A DNA stretch of 64,000 nucleotides, taken from Mesorhizobium sp. NBSH29 (GTDB taxonomy: Bacteria; Pseudomonadota; Alphaproteobacteria; Rhizobiales; Rhizobiaceae). Location: positions 1,374,501 through 1,438,500 of the forward strand of contig NZ_CP045492.1 of NCBI RefSeq assembly GCF_015500055.1, read 5' to 3'. Shown here piece after piece: positions 23,990-31,802 of this stretch (positions are counted from its first letter, which is position 1; each line of letters starts with the position of its first letter). Position numbers and translations under genes: made by a program. The notes beneath the pieces are model-generated. The model had not been told where the DNA came from and did not search any database. It saw only the letters and a program-made list of their open reading frames with translations.

Positions 23990-24688
23990 CTAGTCCAGAG
24001 GTCGTGCCCTGCTGCTTTGCAGGCCATGGGCGATGAGCCAGCACAGCATTGCCCAGGCGGTACCGGCGCACCATCCAGCGAGCACATCAGTTGGCCAGTG
24101 AACGCCGAGATAGACCCGACTGATGCCGACCAGAAGCGTTGCGATGACGGCCACCGAAAGTACGTAGATCTTTAGGGTCCGCCGCTGCAGGATGTGCGCC
24201 ATCAGCGAGCCGAGCGTGAGATACGTAACCGCCGACAGCATTGCGTGACCGCTGGGAAAGCTCAACGTGTAAACTTCGGCCATGTGCGACACGAGGTCGG
24301 GTCTGGGCCGCTCTACCCCCAATTTGAGAAAACTACTCAAAACCTGGCCGCCCGCTACCGCCAGAAGAATGAAAAGCGCCGCGCGCCGCTTTCCATCAAG
24401 CAGCAGGTACAACAGCACAGTTACCACGATGAACAGCAGGATGGCGGTCGAACCGAGTGCTGTCAGATCACGCATGGCCTCCTCAACCCATCCAGGTCCG
24501 ATCGGATCACTGGGGTCACCTGGAGTACGAAATGCCAGCAGGATGCGCGTGTCGAAGCTGTGGGCAGTCTTGTCACGCGCAACCTCGAGAAGTTCGACAA
24601 ACCCCCAAATCCCGCCGCCTACAGTCAGTGCTGCCAAAAGTACGGTAAACTCGATCCTTCGCCAGATCGGAAGTGTGCTACGTGTCAT
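23990..24688 (-). CDS. PAP2-family phosphatase
   Basis: A 232-residue membrane phosphatase with about six helices. The three catalytic motifs are present: KLGVERPRP, SFPSGHAML and SRVYLGVHWPTD. Such enzymes dephosphorylate undecaprenyl pyrophosphate or phosphatidic-acid type lipids at the periplasmic face. ATG 24688 follows GAGGTGGA. It is 27 bases downstream of the small transporter gene on the same strand. Confidence 0.92.
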   Translation of the reverse strand: MTRSTLPIWRRIEFTVLLAALTVGGGIWGFVELLEVARDKTAHSFDTRILLAFRTPGDPSDPIGPGWVEEAMRDLTALGSTAILLFIVVTVLLYLLLDGKRRAALFILLAVAGGQVLSSFLKLGVERPRPDLVSHMAEVYTLSFPSGHAMLSAVTYLTLGSLMAHILQRRTLKIYVLSVAVIATLLVGISRVYLGVHWPTDVLAGWCAGTAWAMLCWLIAHGLQSSRARPLD

Positions 24689-24715
24689 CAATCCACCTCG
24701 GGTACTGCAGCCTGG

Positions 24716-25138
24716 TTATCGTCCGGTCCAAAAAGGCCCAACGGTGATAAGCGCTACCGCTATCACTGCCAGAGCCAGCCCTGCGCCCTGAATGGCGCTT
24801 ACGTTCTCGCCAAATACGGCAAACGCAATAACGTTCACCGCCAGAAGCTGGATCACGCCCGACAGGCTAAGGGCCACGCCCATGCCGAAATCGCGAATCA
24901 GCCGCAGCATCACCAGATTTCCAAGCGAATAGAGCGCCAGAACGAGGATCAGCCGCCATGCACTCGGTGCGATTGTCCATGCCTTGGCGGCACTGGCCGC
25001 GGCGAGAAAAATCAGTGTTGAAAGTCCCAGATAGGCCGCGCCTGCAAAATTCAAGGGAAGCTCCACCAATCGGGCGACAGAACCGTCGCTGTACGAGTTC
25101 TGGGCAAAGGGCGAACCGCCGTCAAGCCGGTCCGCCAC
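24716..25138 (-). CDS. Small multidrug/DMT-type transporter with four helices
   Basis: A 140-residue protein with four membrane segments (about 30-50, 58-80, 85-108 and 115-135), like a single EmrE-type half of the drug/metabolite transporter superfamily: LILVLALYSLGNLVMLRLIRDFGMGVALSLSGVIQLLAVNVIAFAVFGE. The conserved N-terminal Glu of EmrE is represented by VELPL. Substrate unknown. The GTG start at 25138 has no good ribosome binding site; a start near 25066-25069, just before the first helix, is possible. It lies 12 bases after the dioxygenase gene. Confidence 0.7.
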   Translation of the reverse strand: MADRLDGGSPFAQNSYSDGSVARLVELPLNFAGAAYLGLSTLIFLAAASAAKAWTIAPSAWRLILVLALYSLGNLVMLRLIRDFGMGVALSLSGVIQLLAVNVIAFAVFGENVSAIQGAGLALAVIAVALITVGPFWTGR

Positions 25139-25150
25139 TCAAACCGTGTG

Positions 25151-26098
25151 TCATGCCAGAGGCTTCAGTCTAGCTTCAATCTGCGCCCGCTTGGGCTCAA
25201 GGAAAGGTGGCAGCGCAAGCTTCTCGCCAAGGCTCTCCATGGGCTCGTCCACGGCAAAGCCTGGCCCATCAGTAGCGATCTCGAACAGGATGCCGCTCGG
25301 CTCGCGGAAATACAGAGAGCGGAAATAGTATCGCTCGACTTCGCCACTGGAGGGCACCCGCATCGCCTTCAAACGCTCTGCCCAGCCATGAATCGCCTCA
25401 ACGTCAGGGGTGCGGAACGCCACATGGTGGACCGCACCTGCGCCCTGGCGGGCCGGCGCCATGCCCGGCTGCTCCAGCACATGCAGCTCAGCCGCAGGAC
25501 CACCTTCACCCATCGAAAAGACAAGGAGCCTGCCATCTTTGGTTTCGAATTCGCTGGTCAGCCGCATGTTCATCACCTCGGTCAGGACCATCGCAGTCGG
25601 GCCGCGATCCGGTACGCTGAGGACAATCGGGCCGAGCCCGCGGATCTGGTGCTCAGCGAGTACCGGGCTTTTGTCCCACGGATTGGAAGTGCCTGCGCCG
25701 CCATCGTCTACGAGACGAAAGCGCTGTCCCTCGGCATCTTCGAAGTCGAACGAGGAACGCCCGGCGACTGTCGCAATGTCGCCCACGGAAATGCTCTCAC
25801 CCTTTAGCCGGTCGTGCCAGAACGTCAGGCTCTCCATTCCAGCCACCCGCAACCCGGTGCACACGGCGCTGTTGGTACCGCGCTGCTCGGGCCCTGTCGG
25901 CCAGTCGAAAAAGGTCAGGTCGCTGCCCGGCGTCGCTTTGCCGTCGGCATAAAACAGATGGTAAGCGCTGGTGTCGTCCTGATTCACGGTCTTCTTGACC
26001 AGCCGCATGCCAAGAGTGCCCGTGTAAAAGGCCACATTCTCCTTCGCTCTGGCTGTGATGGCGGTGAGATGATGAATGCCGCTGAGTTGCAATGCCAT
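25151..26098 (-). CDS. Ring-cleaving dioxygenase, two VOC/glyoxalase domains (MhqO-like)
   Basis: A 315-residue protein with two vicinal-oxygen-chelate modules (about 1-140 and 150-300). It begins MALQLSGIHHLTAITARAKENVAFYTGTLGMRLVKKTVNQDD, and VHHVAFRTPD plus FREPSGILFEIATDGPGF mark the second module; His and Glu ligands for Fe(II) are present (HHL, HHV, FEIAT). MhqO-type enzymes act on hydroquinones or catechols and are often induced by quinones. ATG 26098 follows CAGGAGCATCACC. It is divergent from the quinol oxidase genes. Confidence 0.88.
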   Translation of the reverse strand: MALQLSGIHHLTAITARAKENVAFYTGTLGMRLVKKTVNQDDTSAYHLFYADGKATPGSDLTFFDWPTGPEQRGTNSAVCTGLRVAGMESLTFWHDRLKGESISVGDIATVAGRSSFDFEDAEGQRFRLVDDGGAGTSNPWDKSPVLAEHQIRGLGPIVLSVPDRGPTAMVLTEVMNMRLTSEFETKDGRLLVFSMGEGGPAAELHVLEQPGMAPARQGAGAVHHVAFRTPDVEAIHGWAERLKAMRVPSSGEVERYYFRSLYFREPSGILFEIATDGPGFAVDEPMESLGEKLALPPFLEPKRAQIEARLKPLA

Positions 26099-26167
26099 GG
26101 TGATGCTCCTGTTGCGTTGTACGGTTGCATTCCATCTAGTGCGGCCGCCTGTCAAAAACGATTATAG

Positions 26168-26184
26168 CAGACAGTGACGGTCTG
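26168..26184. promoter_or_regulatory. Candidate operator between dioxygenase and cioAB
   Basis: Inverted repeat CAGAC-N7-GTCTG in the divergent region. On the minus strand a perfect TATAAT (26166-26161) lies just downstream, so a regulator bound here could control the dioxygenase gene. The -35 for that -10 is poor. Function is inferred from position. Confidence 0.3.
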
Positions 26185-26241
26185 TTCAGCAAAACCGGAA
26201 GTTTAACTGCGACACTCCGCCCCGCGCGGCGCCACGCCGCT

Positions 26242-26270
26242 TTGACCACCACGTATGGCGGGTCTATCTA
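26242..26270 (+). promoter_or_regulatory. cioAB promoter
   Basis: -35 TTGACC (26242-26247), 17-base spacer, -10 TATCTA (26265-26270). It would start transcription near 26277, about 22 bases before the ATG of cioA. Confidence 0.6.
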
Positions 26271-26298
26271 TGCCTTCAGAAAGCTGGAGCTACAGAAC

Positions 26299-27657
26299 AT
26301 GGACCCGCTTATTCTTTCGCGCATTCAGTTTGCCGCGAACATTTCGTTTCATATCCTGTTCCCGACCATCACTATTGCGCTCGGGTGGGTTCTGCTGTTC
26401 TTCAAATGGCGCTACAACCGCACCGGCAATGTCGCCTGGATGCGCGCTTATTTCACCTGGGTGAAAGTGTTTGCCCTGACCTTTGCGCTTGGCGTGGTGT
26501 CCGGCGTCACCATGAGCTTCCAGTTCGGGACCAACTGGCCAGGCTATATGGAAACGGTCGGCAATATCGCCGGCCCGCTGCTAGCCTATGAGGTTCTGAC
26601 GGCCTTCTTCCTGGAGGCGGTCTTTCTCGGCATCATGCTGTTCGGCTTTAGCCGCGTCTCCAACGGCGTCCACACGCTGGCCACCTTTCTGGTCGCATTT
26701 GGCACCACGGTATCGGCCTTCTGGATTCTCGCGCTCAATTCCTGGATGCAGACGCCGGCAGGGTTTGAGATGCGCGACGGCGTTGCCCACGCACTGGACT
26801 GGTGGGCAATCATCTTCAACCCGTCTTTCCCGTGGCGCCTGGCGCATATGCTGGTAGCGTCCGGCTTAACGGTATCCTTCCTGATCGCTGGCTTTTCGGC
26901 CTTGCGCCATCTTTTCGGCGACCGTTCCGAAACAATGGGGCTCACCCTGCGAACCGGCATTTTCACCGCCGCAGTGTTGATCCCGATCCAGATTGTCATT
27001 GGCGACCAGCACGGGTTGAATACCCTGGAGCACCAGCCGCAGAAAGTGGCGGCGATGGAAGCCAACTGGGAAACCGGTCCCAACGTTCCCCTCGTGTTGT
27101 TTGCCATCCCCGACGAAGAAAAGCGCGAGAACAGGTTTGAGATCTCCATCCCGAATGGCGCCAGCCTCATCCTGCGCCACAGCGCTGATGGCGTCGTGCC
27201 CGGTCTCAACGATTATATCGGCAACCATCCTCCTGTATTCCCCGTGTTCTGGGGCTTTCGCATCATGGTCGGTGTCGGAGTTCTGATGCTGCTCGTCTCG
27301 TGGAGCGCCAGCTATTTCCTGCTGCGCCGCAAAGCGCTGCCAATGCCGCTCGTCTACATGCTGGTGCCAATGGCGCTTTCGGGCTGGGTCGCGGTGCTCG
27401 CCGGCTGGTACACGACCGAAATCGGCCGCCAGCCCTGGTTGGTTACCGGCATTCTCAAGACAGCCGATGCCGTTGGTCCGATCGCCGGCAGCCATGTGGC
27501 GTTCACGCTTTCCATTTATCTCATCCTCTACGCCGCGCTGCTTATCGCCTATCTTGGCGTCCTGGTGCATCTTGCCCGCAAGGCTGCGACCGAGGGCGAC
27601 ACCTCGCCGCTTCCTGCCGTGCTCAACGCGCCCTTGTCACAGCCCGCCCAGAAGTGA
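26299..27657 (+). CDS. cioA: Cytochrome bd-type quinol oxidase, subunit I (CioA)
   Basis: A 452-residue integral membrane protein with about nine helices. It starts MDPLILSRIQFAANISFHILFPTITIALGW with the haem b595 His, has the quinol-side GRQPW motif, ANWETGP in the periplasmic Q-loop, and a short Q-loop as in cyanide-insensitive CioA. It oxidises ubiquinol and reduces oxygen to water. The ATG 26299 has GGAG ten bases upstream; the frame back to 26242 runs through the promoter. It is followed after 10 bases by subunit II. Confidence 0.95.
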   Translation: MDPLILSRIQFAANISFHILFPTITIALGWVLLFFKWRYNRTGNVAWMRAYFTWVKVFALTFALGVVSGVTMSFQFGTNWPGYMETVGNIAGPLLAYEVLTAFFLEAVFLGIMLFGFSRVSNGVHTLATFLVAFGTTVSAFWILALNSWMQTPAGFEMRDGVAHALDWWAIIFNPSFPWRLAHMLVASGLTVSFLIAGFSALRHLFGDRSETMGLTLRTGIFTAAVLIPIQIVIGDQHGLNTLEHQPQKVAAMEANWETGPNVPLVLFAIPDEEKRENRFEISIPNGASLILRHSADGVVPGLNDYIGNHPPVFPVFWGFRIMVGVGVLMLLVSWSASYFLLRRKALPMPLVYMLVPMALSGWVAVLAGWYTTEIGRQPWLVTGILKTADAVGPIAGSHVAFTLSIYLILYAALLIAYLGVLVHLARKAATEGDTSPLPAVLNAPLSQPAQK

Positions 27658-27667
27658 GGATCACACA

Positions 27668-28672
27668 ATGACACTCGACTGGCCGTTCCTGCTGCCGCTC
27701 ATCTTCGCCAGCCTTATGGGTCTGGCAATTCTCGTCTACGTTATCCTCGATGGCTTCGACCTTGGCATCGGCATCCTCTTTGCCGTGGCCGGCGAGGATG
27801 ACAAGGATGTCATGATCGCCGCCATCGGCCCGTTCTGGGATGCCAACGAAACCTGGCTGGTGCTGGCTGTTGGCGTGCTACTGGTATCGTTCCCTGCCGC
27901 CCACGGTATCATTCTCACAGCACTCTACATGCCGGTGTTCCTGTTGCTCGTTGGCCTCATTTTGCGCGGCGTCGCCTTTGACTTCCGGGCAAAAGTTCCT
28001 GCCGGTCGCAAATCACGCTGGAACGCAATTTTCTTCGCAGGCTCGGCGCTGTCCGCGTTGGCTCAGGGCTACATGCTGGGCATCTATGTGCTTGGCCTTG
28101 ATACCGGCTGGGCCGCGATGGGATTTGGTGCGCTGGTAGCGCTGTGCCTGGCCGCCGCTTATTCCGCGATGGGCGCCGCCTGGCTGATCTACAAGACAGA
28201 AGGCGAACTGCAGAAGAAGGCGGTCGCATGGCTGCGCCGCGCGCTTGTCTTCACCGTGATCGGCATGGGCGTGGTGTCACTTGCCACGCCGCTCGCCTCG
28301 ACGCGCATTTTCGACCGCTGGTTCACCTTTCCTGAAATGCTTTATCTTTCGCCATTGCCAGTCCTGTCAGCGCTTCTCTTCTTCTATCTCTGGCGCCAGA
28401 CCTTTTCGCTGCCGCGGAAAAACGACAGTCATTCGCTTATGCCATTCCTGACGCTGGCAGCCATCTTCGCGCTTGGCTTTGCCGGCCTTGCCTGGTCGTT
28501 CTATCCGTATGTCGTGCCCGACCAGCTGACAATCTGGCAGGCAGCAGCTGCGCCAGAGAGCCTTGGCATCGTTCTGGTGGGCGTCTGTTTCGTGCTGCCG
28601 GTCATCATCGGGGCGACCTTCTTCTCCTACCGGGTGTTCAGCGGCAAGGCGACGGACCTGCGCTACGATTGA
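27668..28672 (+). CDS. cioB: Cytochrome bd-type quinol oxidase, subunit II (CioB)
   Basis: A 334-residue membrane protein with about eight helices; LVYVILDGFDLGIGILF at the N-terminus and GPFWDANETWLVLAVGVLLVSFP are family signatures. It pairs with CioA to form the oxidase. No small CydX-like frame is obvious between it and lepA (45 bases). ATG 27668 follows GAGGATCACACA. The larger open frame beginning inside cioA is a shadow. Bd-type oxidases allow respiration at low oxygen or in the presence of inhibitors. Confidence 0.95.
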   Translation: MTLDWPFLLPLIFASLMGLAILVYVILDGFDLGIGILFAVAGEDDKDVMIAAIGPFWDANETWLVLAVGVLLVSFPAAHGIILTALYMPVFLLLVGLILRGVAFDFRAKVPAGRKSRWNAIFFAGSALSALAQGYMLGIYVLGLDTGWAAMGFGALVALCLAAAYSAMGAAWLIYKTEGELQKKAVAWLRRALVFTVIGMGVVSLATPLASTRIFDRWFTFPEMLYLSPLPVLSALLFFYLWRQTFSLPRKNDSHSLMPFLTLAAIFALGFAGLAWSFYPYVVPDQLTIWQAAAAPESLGIVLVGVCFVLPVIIGATFFSYRVFSGKATDLRYD

Positions 28673-28717
28673 GCGCTCGCTTGCCGATGCCCAAGCCGCC
28701 TGATAAAGCGCAGCCGC

Positions 28718-30523
28718 ATGAGCACACCGATTTCACACATCCGCAATTTTTCCATCGTCGCGCATATCGATCATGGCAAGTCCACGCTGGCTGACCGGCT
28801 GATCCAGTCTACTGGCGGGCTGGAGCTGCGCGAGATGAAGGAGCAGGTTCTCGACTCGATGGACATCGAGCGCGAGCGCGGCATCACCATCAAGGCGCAG
28901 ACCGTGCGCCTGAAGTATCGCGCCAACAATGGCGAGGACTATATCCTCAACCTCATCGACACGCCCGGCCATGTCGACTTCGCCTATGAAGTGTCGCGCT
29001 CGCTTTCGGCCTGCGAGGGTTCGCTGCTGGTGGTTGATGCCAGCCAGGGTGTCGAAGCGCAGACGCTGGCCAATGTGTACCAGGCCATCGACAACAATCA
29101 TGATATCGTCGTGGTGCTGAACAAGGTGGATCTGCCGGCAGCCGAACCGGAGCGCATCCGCGAGCAGGTCGAGGAAGTGATCGGCATCGATGCGTCGAAT
29201 GCCGTGCTGATCTCGGCCAAGACCGGCCTTGGTATTCCCGATGTGCTGGAAGCAATCGTCAACCAGCTGCCGCCGCCGCGCGAGGGCGATGCCACCGCAC
29301 CGCTGAAAGCCATGCTGGTGGACAGTTGGTACGACACCTATCTCGGCGTCATCGTTCTGGTGCGTGTCATCGATGGCGTGCTCAAAAAGGGCCAGACCAT
29401 CCGCATGATGGGCACCGGCGCCAAATATCTGGTCGAACGCACCGGCGTCTTCACGCCTGCCAAACTCAATGTCGACCAGCTCGGGCCCGGCGAGTTTGGC
29501 TTCCTCACCGGCTCGATCAAGGAAGTGGCCGACACCCGCGTCGGCGACACCATCACCGAAGACAAGCGCCAGACCAAATCCGCGCTGACTGGCTTCAAGC
29601 CGGCCCAGCCGGTTGTCTTCTGCGGCCTGTTCCCGGTCGATGCGTCTGACTTCGAGGAACTGCGCGCTGCCATGGGCAAACTGCGCCTCAATGATGCAAG
29701 CTTCTCCTTCGAGATGGAAACGTCTGCCGCCCTTGGCTTCGGCTTCCGCTGCGGCTTCCTCGGCCTTTTGCATCTCGAAATCATCCAGGAACGGCTGGAG
29801 CGCGAGTTCAACCTCGACCTCATCGCCACGGCGCCAAGCGTCGTCTACCGGCTGAACCTGCGCGACGGAAACCAGAAGGAACTACACAACCCCGCCGACA
29901 TGCCGGACGTGATGCAGATCCTCTCCATCGAGGAGCCGTGGATCCGCGCCACCATTCTCACCCCCGACGACTATCTCGGCGCGATCCTTAAACTGTGCCA
30001 GGACAGGCGCGGCGTTCAGGTCGACCTCTCCTATGTCGGCAAGCGCGCCATGCTGGTCTACGATTTGCCGCTCAACGAGGTGGTGTTCGATTTCTACGAC
30101 CGCCTGAAATCCATCTCCAAGGGCTATGCCAGCTTCGATTATGCGCTGACCGACTACAGCGAGGGCGACCTGGTCAAGATGTCGATCCTCGTCAACGAAG
30201 AGCCGGTCGACGCGCTCTCCATGCTGGTCCACCGCACCGCCGCCGAGAAGCGCGGCCGCGTGATGTGTGAAAAGCTGAAAGAGCTGATCCCCAACCACCT
30301 CTTCAAGATCCCCATCCAGGCGGCTATTGGCGGAAAAGTCGTCGCCCGTGAAACCATCTCTGCGCTCCGCAAGGACGTCACTGCCAAATGTTACGGCGGC
30401 GACGTGTCCCGCAAACGCAAGCTCCTCGACAAGCAGAAAGAGGGCAAGAAGCGGATGCGTCAGTTCGGCAAGGTGGATATTCCGCAGGAAGCCTTCATCC
30501 AGGCGCTGAAGATGGGCGACTAG
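28718..30523 (+). CDS. lepA: Elongation factor 4 (LepA) GTPase
   Basis: A 601-residue translational GTPase. The G domain starts at once ([33 protein letters not shown]), followed by domain II, the EF-G-like domains III and V, and the LepA-specific C-terminal domain ([34 protein letters not shown]). Length and motifs are standard. It binds ribosomes and affects elongation and initiation quality. The gene is the last of a plus-strand run and is followed by a hairpin terminator. Confidence 0.97.
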   Translation: MSTPISHIRNFSIVAHIDHGKSTLADRLIQSTGGLELREMKEQVLDSMDIERERGITIKAQTVRLKYRANNGEDYILNLIDTPGHVDFAYEVSRSLSACEGSLLVVDASQGVEAQTLANVYQAIDNNHDIVVVLNKVDLPAAEPERIREQVEEVIGIDASNAVLISAKTGLGIPDVLEAIVNQLPPPREGDATAPLKAMLVDSWYDTYLGVIVLVRVIDGVLKKGQTIRMMGTGAKYLVERTGVFTPAKLNVDQLGPGEFGFLTGSIKEVADTRVGDTITEDKRQTKSALTGFKPAQPVVFCGLFPVDASDFEELRAAMGKLRLNDASFSFEMETSAALGFGFRCGFLGLLHLEIIQERLEREFNLDLIATAPSVVYRLNLRDGNQKELHNPADMPDVMQILSIEEPWIRATILTPDDYLGAILKLCQDRRGVQVDLSYVGKRAMLVYDLPLNEVVFDFYDRLKSISKGYASFDYALTDYSEGDLVKMSILVNEEPVDALSMLVHRTAAEKRGRVMCEKLKELIPNHLFKIPIQAAIGGKVVARETISALRKDVTAKCYGGDVSRKRKLLDKQKEGKKRMRQFGKVDIPQEAFIQALKMGD

Positions 30524-30573
30524 CTGATTGAAGGTTTGCGCTGCAGCGTAGACCTTTCACCCAGCCACGCGCC

Positions 30574-30606
30574 GGCGCACCGCCCTTCGGGCAGCGGTGC
30601 GCCTTT
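30574..30606. terminator. Hairpin terminator after lepA
   Basis: GGCGCACCGC (30574-30583) pairs with GCGGTGCGCC (30594-30603), with an inner CC/GG pairing around TTC, and is followed by TTTCC. On the other strand the convergent hypothetical gene runs into T-rich sequence before the same hairpin, so it may serve both genes. Confidence 0.75.
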
Positions 30607-30630
30607 CCCCGGCAAAAAAGCTCAAAAAAA

Positions 30631-31278
30631 TCACGACGTGTCGGCGCGGCTGTTCAACGCCTCGAAGGCAAGCCCGTTCAGATCTTCCAGCACGGCCTGA
30701 ACCTCGCTTGGTTTGCGGCGGCGGCTTGCGCCGGGCGCGCGTCCGTGGCGCAGCGGCCAGCGGGTGCGGCGCTCGGGATCACGGCTGCGCGCCTGCCAGC
30801 GGGCAAACCGCAGCGCCTGCCGTGGCAGATCATCCAGCGTGGTATGCAGCACGCGCAGCCGCCCAAAAATACGCCCGGCTTCAAGCGGATCGTCCAGCGC
30901 TGACGCCGCGCGTCGCACAATAACAGACGGCACGGTGCTGCCGGGAAAAGAGATGCGCGGCACGCTGCGGTGCGGCGCGCTCGGGCGCGGCAGGAAATAC
31001 CGGCGCGCCGGATCGCACAGCGGCAGGGACGCGCGGCAAGCATCGGCAGATGACGCCGGAGCCGGGCCGCCGGGCTTAAAGAATGCCGTGGGTTTGTTCC
31101 CATCCGCCCGGCGCGGCGCCACCGTCACCACCAGCCCGCGCGCCATGATAATGATCAGCCGCCGCACCGCCGATTCTGCGGGCCGCAACATCCGCAAGAT
31201 GGCGCGATGCAGATGCCGGGGCAACGTCGGCGCCCCATCAGCCCCCGCATTGTGCATCCCCGCCATCGCAACCAGCAT
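30631..31278 (-). CDS. Hypothetical protein with N-terminal hydrophobic segment
   Basis: About 215 residues. The N-terminus has a short hydrophobic MLVAMAGMHNAGADG stretch; RHLHRAILRMLRPAESAVRRLIIIMARGLVV follows, and the rest is Arg/Pro-rich (for example PARRYFLPRPSAPHRSVPRISF, DDPLEAGRIFGRLRVLHTTLDDLPRQALRFARWQARS). I recognise it only as resembling uncharacterised rhizobial proteins. ATG 31278 is chosen; a GTG at 31287 and the frame up to 31383 are alternatives, but the latter runs into the palindromic repeat element and looks like an artefact. No good ribosome binding site is seen. Confidence 0.6.
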   Translation of the reverse strand: MLVAMAGMHNAGADGAPTLPRHLHRAILRMLRPAESAVRRLIIIMARGLVVTVAPRRADGNKPTAFFKPGGPAPASSADACRASLPLCDPARRYFLPRPSAPHRSVPRISFPGSTVPSVIVRRAASALDDPLEAGRIFGRLRVLHTTLDDLPRQALRFARWQARSRDPERRTRWPLRHGRAPGASRRRKPSEVQAVLEDLNGLAFEALNSRADTS

Positions 31279-31315
31279 CGCCAGCACGCCCAGCAGCGTG
31301 GTGCGGTCGGGCGTT

Positions 31316-31454
31316 CCCCTCTCCGTCTTGGGCTTCGCCCAAGCCACCTCTCCCCACGTTTCGTGGGGCGAGGAAATGGCCAATCGCGAAACGCTGTTTC
31401 CTCGCCCCCACGCCAGTGGGGGAGAGGTGCCGAGCGCAGCGAGGCGGAGAGGGG
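31316..31454. repeat. 139-bp palindromic intergenic repeat element
   Basis: The element has 10-bp perfect inverted ends, CCCCTCTCCG (31316-31325) and CGGAGAGGGG (31445-31454). Inside are three hairpins: CTTGGGC-TTC-GCCCAAG (31327-31343), CCTCTCCCCAC with GTGGGGCGAGG (31347-31373), and a near-copy CCTCGCCCCCA with TGGGGGAGAGG (31400-31427). This looks like the mosaic palindromic repeats scattered between genes in rhizobial genomes; copy number cannot be judged from one window. Confidence 0.75.
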
Positions 31455-31556
31455 GTTAGCTTTTCCAACCCAGCATTGGATTTCGCGTTGCGCTCCATGC
31501 GCGAAAATCTGCCGACCCCTCTTCGCGGTGAGACAAAGACCGATTATGGATGCGCG

Positions 31557-31706
31557 ATGCATATCGTTCTTACCTTCCTCCTCCTCCTCACCGCCTGCGC
31601 CACCCCACCGGCTGTCGTGCCACCCACGCCACCCGCCGCGCTCGAATCCATCCCTGATCCCGCCATCAAATCCCTCGTCCAGGAACAGGAAGAGGCGGCT
31701 GAGTAG
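31557..31706 (+). CDS. Small putative lipoprotein
   Basis: A 49-residue frame: an N-terminal hydrophobic segment MHIVLTFLLLLTAC ends in a lipobox-like LTAC, followed by a Pro/Ala-rich part (ATPPAVVPPTPPAAL) and an acidic tail. That is the layout of small outer-envelope lipoproteins. GGA lies about ten bases before the ATG. The longer open frame upstream runs through the repeat element and is not likely used. Function unknown; it could also be a chance frame. Confidence 0.45.
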   Translation: MHIVLTFLLLLTACATPPAVVPPTPPAALESIPDPAIKSLVQEQEEAAE

Positions 31707-31802
31707 CGGGCTGGCCGAATGGTTGGCCGGTGCCGGCTGCTTCCAACGCTCCTTCCCATGGGCTAAGGCTCGGCCAGCAGATGAGCCGGACGCAAGCGTG
31801 AC

